Of a stretch of 64,000 nt of DNA, positions 10,296 through 19,956 are shown one piece after another. The position numbers were made by a program, and so were the translations under genes. Numbering within the stretch: position 1 is the stretch's first letter; the number at the start of each line of letters is the position of its first letter. The stretch spans positions 71,833,992 through 71,897,991 of the forward strand of contig NC_060253.1 in NCBI RefSeq assembly GCF_921293095.1, given 5' to 3'. The notes below the pieces were generated by a model. That model saw nothing but the letters and a program-made list of their open reading frames with translations. It was not told the DNA's origin and did no database searches. Source of the stretch: Ischnura elegans. Its lineage: Eukaryota > Arthropoda > Insecta > Odonata > Coenagrionidae.

Positions 10296-13200
10296 GTTTT
10301 CATAGGACCATCATGCCTCATATTTTAATTATATAATATTGTTTATATTAACGATACATACAAGTATTTACAACAAGGATGAATGAAGATAAGAGGGTGA
10401 TATATCCAGAATCAACCAATAATTGATTTAAAATACGTTGATAAACTCAAATATTTCAATATATTTTATCGGTTTTGCATAATTCAATTACAACAATTTC
10501 AATAGTGTAATTATAATTCGCAGAAGATCCTTCAAAAGGTAAAATTTCTTGGATTTCTAAAATCTGCTTTGCTGCTCTCTTACCTAATGATGATTGAAGT
10601 TTTTTAAACTTACGAAAAGATTAAATAACTACGAATAGCAATCAGCATAATCGGAACTAATACTTATGATTAAATGTAATATCATGGAATGGGAGATAGA
10701 TCTGGGAGATATTTTCGGAGATAATTTAAATTAAGAATCGAACTCAAAGCTGGGTCACAGAAATCCTGACACAGGCCAAAACACCAATAGGTGAGAGATA
10801 AACAGATATTCATAACTTATCGGGAACACAGGAGACGATAAAAGGATATGAGCGATGCTTCCGCACAATTGATAAATGATGAGCTCCACAATCATCTAAC
10901 ATCCTAGTTTTCGGAAAGTCAATATCAGCTCCCTTAAGAATTATTACTAAGTTCCCGAAATCAAAGTCCCTGACTTTTTCCCTGACAGAATCTTCATTTG
11001 CCAAAAATTTCACCCTCTCCTTTCGTTCATTTTATTAAATATTTGAACAAGAAGAGTAAAATAAATTAAATAAATTCTCTAATAAATTTATATAAAGTAT
11101 TAGAACAAATAAAAATTGTCCTAAAGCCAAGAATATAATGGATTTATGCCATAATAATTTATTCATTAAGCCCATTGTACACTTTGTGAAACGTGAAAGG
11201 CTTCAACCAGCTGATTGTTCCTTTCATTCGGCCGTCATGACAAATTTTACCTTGAGTTTTCCCAGACCTGTCTAGCCCTACCATTCCATCCAAGGCAGCA
11301 ACTCTTTCTCAGGGGGTATAATATATCTTCGCGTCACTTGGACCACTTACTAGTACTACTTCCCTTGATAACCTTATCATTATTATTAATCGGACCGTTA
11401 CGCTGACCAATTAGACCAGACTTTCGAAATAAACTTTATGTTTCTCATGCTAGGTATCGATTTAATCTGAATTAATGGATCCATTTTTCTTTCTTCCGAA
11501 GATAGATATCCAGTTTCTAGCTATTCCCGCGAGGTGTTTATGTAGATTTGGTGTGTACATAAATTACTTTAATCTGATCAAATAAATACGTATTTTGTAT
11601 ATAAAATTTTAATTTACGAAAAGCAATTTATTTTACAGAAAATATGGCTTCAACTGGAGCTTTATAATCCAGTTTGCTATCAAGTCAAATTTATGGCATT
11701 ACTGATGAGAAATTATCCATTACTGGGAAACTGTGTGGGCTATCCCTGGATAGTCCGCGGTATTCAACTGAATAATCAGTCAACATAATACTTTTGTAAG
11801 GTGATAAAGAGTGCATTTAAGGATATTCCGCCACGACTGAGCAATAATTGTGAATATACATCACCACATTTTTAATGCATCTTGTAAAGGTTTCTGTTTT
11901 CAATGTTACACCCTTTTATGCTGACCAGCAAACACCGAATACTTGAAATGAGGACGACCCCATGAAATTGTACTACATCTATATCACTATTTCAGCTACC
12001 TCACCGCTAATTTCAATTATTTAACATCTTTTGACTTCGATTGCCACATTAACTTGGTGATTACTCCAGGAGAGTCGTGGGGTGATGAGAAAAAAATTGT
12101 ACTTCGACGTCCTCTTAGTCTTGTGGCGCGCTGTGTCTAGCATAGGTATTTTTTTGCCAAAACGACATTTTTGCTTGTTGTAATTTGCGTTTCTTAGACA
12201 CACTGAAATACATATACTTTAAAGCCTTTAGAAAATTTAAAAGTTTAAAACAACAATTCAGACCATCAGAAGTTCACCGTGGAAATTCCATTTTATAACG
12301 GTAATAGGTAAAGTATATAAGATCGTGGATAAATTTTTCTCGAGATTTGAACCAGATGATAGGGTCCATTTCGAGGCCCGAATACTTCTTCGCTATCAAG
12401 GTAAGTAAGCACCCGAATGATGAGATATTATCGAACCTGAAAACGGACCATATCAGCTAGTACAAATACAGATAAAATAAAAACCTAGCGTAAATCGCCG
12501 CAATATTATCTGTTTCTTTTCCTTGTTAGGCATCAGGTTGGTAATTAGGAGATCATATTTTGACTTTTTTCACGAAATTGACGCATGAATTCGTTCCTCG
12601 ATGTAACCACCAACAAAGAAACTTGCCTCGAACTCGCGAGGAAAGTTAGCTCCTTGCGATATCCACAATTCTATTGGGAAGAGCGATTAGAGGAAGGTGG
12701 GGTGTGGAAGTAAGTGATGTGAGAAAGCAAAGGTGCCAGAAACAGGTGCCGGCCTTAGGAGGAAGGAATTCAGAGTTGAACAAGAGTTGAAGAAGGGTTT
12801 CATTGATTCGAAAGAAATCGGAAATGGAATAGCGGAAACGATAGGAAGCGAGGCAACATCAGGGGGTCAGTTTTCCTTCAGCCCTTCCCTATTAGCAGAA
12901 AGGGCTCAGGCGAAGAGTGCATACCACCAAAATAAAGGTCTACGAAAGCGTTCGTTTTCATATGTCTATTTCGATTAGAATTTTTTTCAATTAAATTTAT
13001 AGCTCATGGAGTTGGAGTAAGATGAAAATAATATCTATTGATGTTATAGATAATAATTTAAATAATATATATTCTTGTCATCAATAATAAATTTAAAAAC
13101 TAATATTTTTATCAATAGCATGCGTCCATATACTACGATTGAAGTTAGGGCTTCCGTGTAGGCCTCGGCTTTTGGCTAACTCGCAGCCAACTAGGGTGCT

Positions 13201-15110
13201 CTTTTATTTCTTATCATGAGGTCTCAACACAAAAGTCGGTATTCATAGGTGAGAATATTTTCACAGTAGCGGAGCCTTCCTTTTCCTGGGCCACTTTGCA
13301 CTTCGAGGATTGCATTGCTTGAGACCGTGAAAAGAATTTGAGTCTGGGAACCTTTGGTCACACACAGAGCGCTCATTAGTCTACTCCCATCTTTACTTCC
13401 GTAAACAGGCGAATTTTGTGGACCTATCACTCAACTCTGGCTGCTATTTTATAGATATTCAAATATACGAGCGTGCTGCACCCGCTCCCAGCGGGCTTCC
13501 CCCGCTCTTTTCAATGCAGGTACACAGAGGGATAGGTGCGTTTCTAATTTTAAAATGTAGAAAAAAAGGCAAGGTCTTATGTACAAATTTAATTGGAATG
13601 TTCATGTACAAATTGAGGTCAGAGGACCTCTTTAAACACAACATTGGAAGTAATTACAATATCCTCTGTTAAACGCACATGATGACTCATACTTACGTAT
13701 CAACAGGAGACTTGAATGTGGAATCAGCCGCATTTTGATAAAAGTTATTTAAAGAATGCGAGATATTGTTGCAAATGAACAAATGTATCAGTTTGTGCGC
13801 CGTTAACGTCAGGAATATTTACCGGTTTTTTTAATTATTTAAAAACCAATTTTAGGAAACAGCAATATTTAGGAAGTAAGATATGCCTTCGCATGTTCTC
13901 TGATAAATTCTGTGCATTTTGGTACCTCATTTGTAGAGTTTGGTTGCGTATAAGTTGAGAAAAAGGTATCTGTACAGTAGAAATAATATAGAAGATTATA
14001 CGCCCGAGTTCTGGATGCTGAAATTACCAACCACACAGTATTCGAACCTGCAACATAGATTTGTGCAGCCAAAGAAGTACTCCACTGCCACTTGGGCTGG
14101 CAACTCCTCAGGATGCTCTGAAGCATACGATCTTAAATAATTATTGTGGTCATGCAGTGGGGTTGGTAATATTTAAAAACTCTCGCTATGGTTCAAAGCG
14201 TACACACTGTTTTTATAATATATCATCTCATAATAAATGCGATTCGTGTACAGCGTATTTCCCACAAGAAGGTATAAATCATCAAAAATTTGCGACGCGT
14301 CGTCAACAGAATATTATAATAATAATAATTCCTTGGTCTCAAGGAAACTCCGGGGAAAATTCTCTAAAAATTGCAAAAAATTCACCTACGTAAACTAATA
14401 TCGCTATGAATATTATAGCTATGTATACCAATAGTTACATTAGGCAAAAAAACAAACTTCATTTTACAATCGACTTTCAAAATTTCAACGGTAATTAAGG
14501 CGAAAACTCATACATGTCATTCTTCGCCACAATGTACGTCAATAAAAACTACATTGTAATTGATAGGCCTGAAAAGTTTATAGCTTCTGCTACACAATTA
14601 AAGAGAAACATACATTCACGCCTTGAATAGCACGTTATTCTCTAGCATACTCTTTGTTAATTTCCAGATCTCCTTCACGCCGAACGAATGTACAATTCCC
14701 TCTTCCATATTCCTAAACCCGCAGAATTGCGTAACAAAATCGTTTCAATCACTTCATCAAGCAGGCCGCTCGTATTTCAAGATCTCTTTTCCCACGCTAT
14801 CCTGATCTCACCATTGCAGTCTAAGGATGCTGAATGGCAAGGTTATCACCCTTGTTTTCCGTAGTACCCATCGTTCTTCGAAAGGGAACGACCTTAAGAG
14901 TAAGTTCAAGTGTTGTACGAATCGTGTGCAGCAAATTAAAAGACGAGGTTGCAGCAATGACGACTTAGGGACCCGCTGAAATACGCTGGGCGATTTACGA
15001 ATGCTAACCGATAGAAAGTTTTCAACAAAATTTTAATCTACTAAGATAGAATGAAAGGGAGTAGGCCTTTTTATGGATCAAATAATATTGTACATGAAGG
15101 GAGGGGAGAC
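10296..15110. other. Long AT-rich stretch with no recognised gene
   Basis: Nothing was supported over almost 5 kb except short AAT-rich tracts such as 14311-14331. Frames such as 12733-12978 and 14061-14393 are short, lack domains and lie in AT-rich sequence. A small CCCGCTCCCAGCGGG hairpin lies near 13481. Confidence 0.6.
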
Positions 15111-15196
15111 TACCAGAATACTTCTTCAATACTCCATGTAAACTTACCTTAATCGGAAGAATACTTTAACAATACAAGACTTGATCGTAATAAGAC
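15111..15196. repeat. Dispersed repeat (CTTAATCGGAAGAATAC), copy 1
   Basis: About 86 bp, from TACCAGAATACTTCTTCAAT through GACTTGATCGTAATAAG, recur nearly unchanged at 16001-16088 in the same orientation. A weaker match (ACTCCATGGAAACCTACCTT) occurs at about 26670-26725. Class unknown. Confidence 0.65.
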
Positions 15197-15230
15197 GTGC
15201 TCATACATACATTAATAAGCTATTTACTAA

Positions 15231-15529
15231 CAGGGGCGCAGCTTAGAATTAAGGCTGGGGGGTTTTTAGGCACAACTAATACTGGGGTGTCTGGGGGTGT
15301 GGAATACCCGCCAGGGTAAGCGGGAGGTGCGGGGGCTCTCCTCTAGAAAATTTTCAAGATAAACGGTACAAAGTGGTGAGTTTTACTGCTTTCGGAGGGA
15401 TATTATATTAATATTTACACTATTCTGTAAGTAATATTAATCCAATTAATTAAAATGGATTAAACTTTAAAAAATTTCTGAGCTCTGGGGGGAGTTTATC
15501 CCCCCAAAACCCCCCTCGCTGCGCCACTG
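15231..15529 (-). mobile_element. hAT-type MITE (family 1)
   Basis: Ends CAGGGGCGCAGC and CAGTGGCGCAGCGAGG (complement). The interior matches 58831-59133 closely and 7266-7562 in reverse. Flanks TTTACTAA (15223-15230) and ATTACTTA (15530-15537) agree at six of eight positions, a decayed duplication. No coding capacity. Confidence 0.8.
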
Positions 15530-15537
15530 ATTACTTA

Positions 15538-16000
15538 CAACAAGTCGGGATACCCGAGTTCGAAGTGTCGTAAACCGGTAAATACTCCATCTTTTCTAAT
15601 AAATAAACTAGAAATCAAAAGAAAATAATGTCTATGTTTCCGTAGCATCGCCAGCAACTCATCCTTAAGTACAATAACAAGTAGCAGTTTTCGAGGTATC
15701 GCTGCTCCGCTGACTTATTAAAAAATCGCCCTTGTTAACAATTGCTACGATAAGCATAGTAGTAGGACTGAATTAATTAGGACTTCAGAATAGGAAAGTC
15801 TAACCGATCGAAGGGAAAAATTTAGAATAAATATTTTACAGCAAAGTAGAATACCACTTGTCTGATGTTCAAGATATTTTGAGAGAGCCTAATTATTATG
15901 ATAGAAACTACAACATAGAATACTACAAGATTAAGGTAATAGACTGTTGAACCGATAGATTTAAGATGTCTTTTTCCGCGTACAACAAAGGGACCATAAT
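15538..16000. other. AT-rich non-coding stretch between two direct repeats
   Basis: Together with the hAT MITE at 15231 this lies between the 86-bp direct repeats at 15111 and 16001. No gene or further element was recognised. Confidence 0.55.
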
Positions 16001-16088
16001 ACTACCAGAATACTTCTTCAATACTCCATGCAAACCTACCTTAATCGGAAGAATACTGTAAAAACACAAGACTTGATCGTAATAAGAG
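16001..16088. repeat. Dispersed repeat (CTTAATCGGAAGAATAC), copy 2
   Basis: Nearly identical to 15111-15196, differing by a few substitutions. It could be an LTR-like or segmental duplication, but no primer-binding site or polypurine tract was seen between the pair. Confidence 0.65.
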
Positions 16089-16386
16089 TTCGATAAGACC
16101 TACGATAGTTCAACTGTAGGATAGCTTGACTCGGGCTAAGTAAAATCTTTGTATGCATAGTTAATAACTTATTGCATTAGTAAATAAGAATTATCGACAT
16201 GCATTTTTTGCATGTTATAACTAATGTATGAATCACTAAATTTTCGTTTTTCTATTAGTAACTAATAGTTTTATTGGTATGGTAGTATTTTCGTGTCCTT
16301 AACAATTTTCTATTTTTTGGTCTGACCGCGTGTCGTTGTCCTGTGTGCTCGGCCTGTGTCCGGCAAGCGAGCGCGTGTCTGATTAA

Positions 16387-16606
16387 CCCATTATAACTCA
16401 ATGTTGCGTCTGAGCAACTTCAAAATGTATACATTTTCCGCTCTATTCAAGAAATATCTAAACTACGCACTATTTTGTGGTGTAAATTGTAATGTCGAAA
16501 TATTTAGCTGCCACGATAATTATGATTGAGTGCAAAATTTTCAAGTTTTCAAAATGAAAAATCTTGAGATTTGATTTCTCCTAGAAGTATCTCTGGGTTA
16601 GAAAGG
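16387..16606 (+). mobile_element. piggyBac-like MITE, copy 1
   Basis: It starts after TTAA (16383-16386) with CCCATTATAACTCAATG and ends GGGTTAGAAAGGG before GTAA, a one-base decay of TTAA. An inverted second copy at 47154-47374 is similar over the whole length. A small internal hairpin GTTGCGTCTGAGCAAC follows the left end. TTAA boundaries suggest piggyBac-type mobilisation (inference). About 220 bp, non-coding. Confidence 0.65.
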
Positions 16607-16629
16607 GTAAGGCTAGGATGAGTGCTGCA

Positions 16630-16902
16630 CAGTGGCGTAGCCAGAATTTTGAAATGGGAGAGGTTTACCGGAGAGTTCGGAGCTCTTCGGGGTGTATGGA
16701 GAACAACTCAGGGCCAAGGGTACTAGGGGCCCTCCTCCGAAAATTTTGGGGTTTTTTGATGTTGAAAACGTGATTTTTAAAAACATTAATTTAGCACGAG
16801 TATTTATTAAAATAAAGAATATAAATTGGATGAAGTAAAAGCTAAAAAGGCTCAAGGGGGGGGTTTTAACCCAGAAAACCCCTCCCCGTGGCTGCGCCAA
16901 TG
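16630..16902 (+). mobile_element. hAT-type MITE (family 3)
   Basis: Terminal repeats CAGTGGCGTAGCCAGAA and CATTGGCGCAGCCACGG lie between a perfect 8-bp duplication GTGCTGCA (16622-16629 and 16903-16910). It differs internally from families 1 and 2. A long minus-strand frame (16613-17170) runs through it and the neighbouring foldback and is not a gene. Confidence 0.85.
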
Positions 16903-16949
16903 GTGCTGCATGCCTGGTTTCGAATCGCCCCGTGCCACACACCCTGGAG

Positions 16950-17167
16950 TTGATGTATGATCTTAGGTTTTCCCGGCGCATCAGTTGCAGAAAAGTTTCT
17001 CGGGTTTTCCACCGGTTGATGTCGTCCATGTCTCCCGACGTTTCGATCCGCGACTTGCTGATAATCCTGATTCGGAAGATCCCCTGAGGATGATCAGCAA
17101 GTCGCGGATCGAAACGTCGGGAGACATGGACGACATAAACCGGTGGAAAACCCGAGAAACTTTTCTG
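16950..17167 (+). mobile_element. Foldback (Penelope-like) retroposon C
   Basis: Almost perfect 75-bp inverted arms (16988-17062 and 17093-17167) enclose a 30-bp loop, preceded by a leader GATCTTAGGTTTTCCCGGCG. Flanking 10-bp repeats are CACCCTGGAG at 16940-16949 and 17168-17177. The core reads CCCTGAGGATGATC...GGATCGAAACGTC, a CTGANGA...GAAAC layout with a four-pair GATC stem and one unpaired base. Outward reading gives ETSGDMDD..RWKTRETF; on the minus strand this continues into MRRENLRSYI. Closest relative in the window is foldback D. Confidence 0.8.
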
Positions 17168-17177
17168 CACCCTGGAG

Positions 17178-18420
17178 GTGGCTATTTAGTTCATGGATTA
17201 CATTTTTCTGTGCCGAATCTCATGCTTGCCGCGTACTCGAGCTACGACCTACCTTTACCTTCTCATCCGAAACCCTTTTCACAACAGGCTTTACGAATTT
17301 TTTCAGAATTATTCAGAGCTCTGACACAAATATTACTTGTGTCACCTACAACAGGTTCATACCAAAGAGGAAAGCAATCCCTCAATGAGAAAAATATTTG
17401 ACAGTTAAAGAAAATGCTGTTTGAATCATCAAAATGTTTTATAATCATCGAGATAAAAATCGACCATACTTTTGTCCCTAGGAATAGAATTAGTAACTCC
17501 AGTAAAAGTGATCTTTACGTTTCGCTATATTATGCCGTCCCAATGGCGGTCCGAATTTCCCTATGGGGAATCGTGGTGTTTATCCCCTCGAGACCATATT
17601 TGCCTCATTCTTCCCCAATTTCCAGCTCCTTCAGAACATTCAGGGCAATTAGTCCATTGACGCATTAAGTCAGCTTCTGGATCGCAACCTCGCAGGATCG
17701 TAAGACTCGGTTTCACCAACAATATAATATAAAAATCAAAATACAAACAGCACCTAAAGAAATTAATTTAAAAAATCAAACAATTCATTTGTTCCACATA
17801 CAAATCACATGGAAATGAAAAAAAAGAGAATATTAAAAAAATCCAATTAACCAAAAACCCGCTAATCAAACCATTAAAATGCTTTTCTAAATTTATTTCC
17901 GTGCGGCAGAACTGTCCTCATCTCCTAGTAATTTACAGATAAGGTATATTTATGCATAGCAACACATTACGTTTATACTTCTCTTCCATTTAGGCTGGAG
18001 ACGGAATGTATACCAGCTTTCTATCTTCGACTTCCCTGACTTTGTATAAATGGCAAATCATTCGTATGCTTCCCGACCCCACTTACTGAAATAGAATAAA
18101 AATAGCACCAGAAACTGACCACTGACACTGCACTTGAGAAGGACTTAAAAGTTGAAACGCTTGGTACGCTACGCAATTAATTTTAGGAAAAGGTCATATA
18201 TTTTTCGCAATTTCACTATGTCCTTCCACCGAATATATATACACAATTACTTTTATTTTTAGTTGAATTCCGTGAATTCAAGATCCTACACAAGAGTGGC
18301 CGCCACGTCCTATCAATTCCGAAAACATAAATCGAGCGAAGAAGTAGCTTATCATGACGTGGCACCTGACGAACCCCAGTAAACCCATAGGGGATGTGGT
18401 GTAGCAAGGTGAAGTAAGGG
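17178..18420. other. AT-rich stretch
   Basis: No gene is supported. Near 18130-18160 a weak CTTGAGAAGGACTT...GTTGAAACG motif resembles the foldback cores but has no arms or stem worth calling. A TATAAAT-like word lies near 18046. Confidence 0.5.
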
Positions 18421-18479
18421 AAGCTGCGAGAGGGAGGTAAAGGAACATGAAGGCTCATAAGTATGGAGGGAGGGTTGCT

Positions 18480-18760
18480 CGTGAGGGGTGGGTGAGTACG
18501 GGGGACGTATAGGAGGAGATGGGCATTTGGCACCGGCGGGAGGTGGCGGCAGGAGGGGAAAGAGGAGAGGGGGAGGAGGGGAGGGAGGGGGAGTTCCGGC
18601 GCCGTTGATTGGCTGGTTGGGTGGTTACGAGGAGGCCGTTCCCTCTCACTATCTCCTGCCACATACCTCCCTTCCCCTACTCGCGGGCCTCACCTCCACA
18701 CACAAACAGCCACCTAGCCACAGTTGCGGCGTAAGGTCGGTGTTCGCCTGGTCACAACAA
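18480..18760. promoter_or_regulatory. GC/CpG-rich island with G-rich strand, possible promoter
   Basis: The sequence switches sharply from AT-rich to GC-rich. G-runs at 18554-18595 (GGGGG-AGGA-GGGG-A-GGG-A-GGGGG) form a canonical G-quadruplex motif on the plus strand, and an inverted CCAAT box (ATTGG) lies at 18608-18612. CpGs are frequent up to about 19200. In an AT-rich animal genome this is the best promoter candidate of the window. No initiator or TATA box is convincing, so direction and start site are unknown. Confidence 0.35.
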
Positions 18761-18963
18761 ACACCTCAATCCCACCGAAAGGAACTCAACGGAGACGGAG
18801 CGCGGCAGGTGCTTCAATTGTTCCGAAAACAACCCCCTAAAACGTTTACCGCCGTAGAACGGGAGATCCCGTGTGAACAGTTTTGATTCATACAGTGCTA
18901 CGAACGCTTCCAATTTTAAACGTGTTATCTCGCATTTTTTTAACCGTTTCTCCGTGGGAGTGA

Positions 18964-19160
18964 CGGGAAACTGCCGGACATAACTCGCAGACCGCGGTCC
19001 TTCCCTGCGCCCTATCGGGTGCAGCGCGGGCCCTGATCCGTCCGTGCAAGGACGGAGACTGTAGCCGTCGGCGGAGGACTATTATTGCGGCAGGTGTCCA
19101 TCCAGAGGAGGAAGACGAGTTTCGTGGTGAGATGACCAACGTCCGGAGAACCGTTATCAA
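18964..19160 (+). CDS. Candidate exon (first coding or internal), uncertain
   Basis: One frame is open from after TGA 18961-18963 to 19160, where it meets a strong splice-donor sequence GTGAGT (19161-19166). The only ATG in that frame is 19132, giving MTNVRRTVI and a split codon (phase 2), with G at -3. Alternatively it is an internal exon starting after the acceptor-like TAACTCGCAG at 18981-18990. The frame is charged (CKDGDC, RRRR, PEEEDEF). No family is recognised. Other frames, including the minus strand, are also open here because of GC content, so support is weak. If real, its next exon was not found in this window. Confidence 0.22.
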
Positions 19161-19260
19161 GTGAGTAGCCGCTGCTTTTTTTAATGACTCCGCGACCGGC
19201 TTTTCTCGTTCGCCCGATAGATCTCGCATTCTTCCTGTCAATTCCCACCAGCTTATTCAG

Positions 19261-19566
19261 ACCAAAATTTAATCATAAGGGCGGGTGCGTAAACTCAGGA
19301 TGGCCAGATAATATCAAGATGATATTACCATGCTTTTCAGGCTTTTTAGGCTGAAATACCAACTATCCAGCTTATTTTGTAAAAATATAACCCTACCGAA
19401 TATTCATATTTAGACTAACGTTTAGCCATAAGGGCGGCATCATAAACTCAGGATGGCCTATTAATATCTAAATGATTTTCCAAACTTTTTCCGGCTTTCC
19501 AGATTGATATTGCAATTATCCAGAGTTTCATTACATGTACCTAACCAAATATTCATATTTATGGCT
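19261..19566 (+). repeat. Two-unit tandem repeat, ~153 bp period
   Basis: ATAAGGGCGG...TAAACTCAGGATGGCC at 19275 recurs at 19428, and each unit ends with AATATTCATATTTA. The units have diverged substantially. No coding content. It lies directly downstream of the GC-rich island. Confidence 0.75.
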
Positions 19567-19917
19567 GAAAAATGCGGTGGAGTGAGGTGGAATATTAGCG
19601 TTAAACAAATTAAGTAAAATCACAGCTATAAAATGCACTTTCTCACTCATGAAACACCTTCTGAATTAAAACCTAACAGCTAATAAAGCTAATAAAACCT
19701 CAACCGTTTCCTTTATACGTCAACCGGTTTTTCTTAATCTGTGGTCTGACTTCCGTTTAATTTATTTGGGCTCCAGGACGAATAAATCACCATTTTATTT
19801 TTGAAATCATCTTCGCGCCATTCCATCGACAGCCGTAGTATTGTAGGATGTGATTCTTTCCTTGCGAGTATAAAGAATGAATTCTTCCAGGGTTGACAGC
19901 CGTGCAAGAATACCTAA

Positions 19918-19956
19918 CTTGATGAGATGGCCGAGCAAGCCATCGAAACGTAAGAG
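19918..19956 (+). repeat. Hammerhead-like hairpin with perfect second stem
   Basis: ACTTGATGA is followed by GATGGC-CGAGCAA-GCCATC and then GAAACG. This matches the hammerhead core layout (CTGANGA, stem II, GAAA) with a perfect 6-bp stem directly abutting both core strands, better than in the other cores of the window. The first core C is T here, and the sequence after GAAAC (GTAAGAGG) lacks a clear NUH cleavage triplet. TACCT upstream can pair with AGGTA downstream as a weak stem I. It is probably a decayed Penelope-like ribozyme. Confidence 0.4.

Noticed and set aside
11697..11737. CTGATGAG...GGGAAACTG as a hammerhead candidate
   Set aside because: The sequence between the core strands does not form a stem; likely chance.
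16613..17170. 185-codon minus-strand frame, longest in the window
   Set aside because: It runs through a hAT MITE with perfect target duplication and a foldback arm; the two halves have independent origins, so it is not a gene.
16985..17401. 138-codon plus-strand frame
   Set aside because: Its first part is the foldback arm and the rest is unrelated flanking DNA; the same peptide starts on the opposite strand because of the inverted arms.
18216..18662. 148-codon minus-strand frame rich in proline and serine
   Set aside because: It is the complement of a purine-rich G tract; composition alone explains the open frame and no domain is visible.
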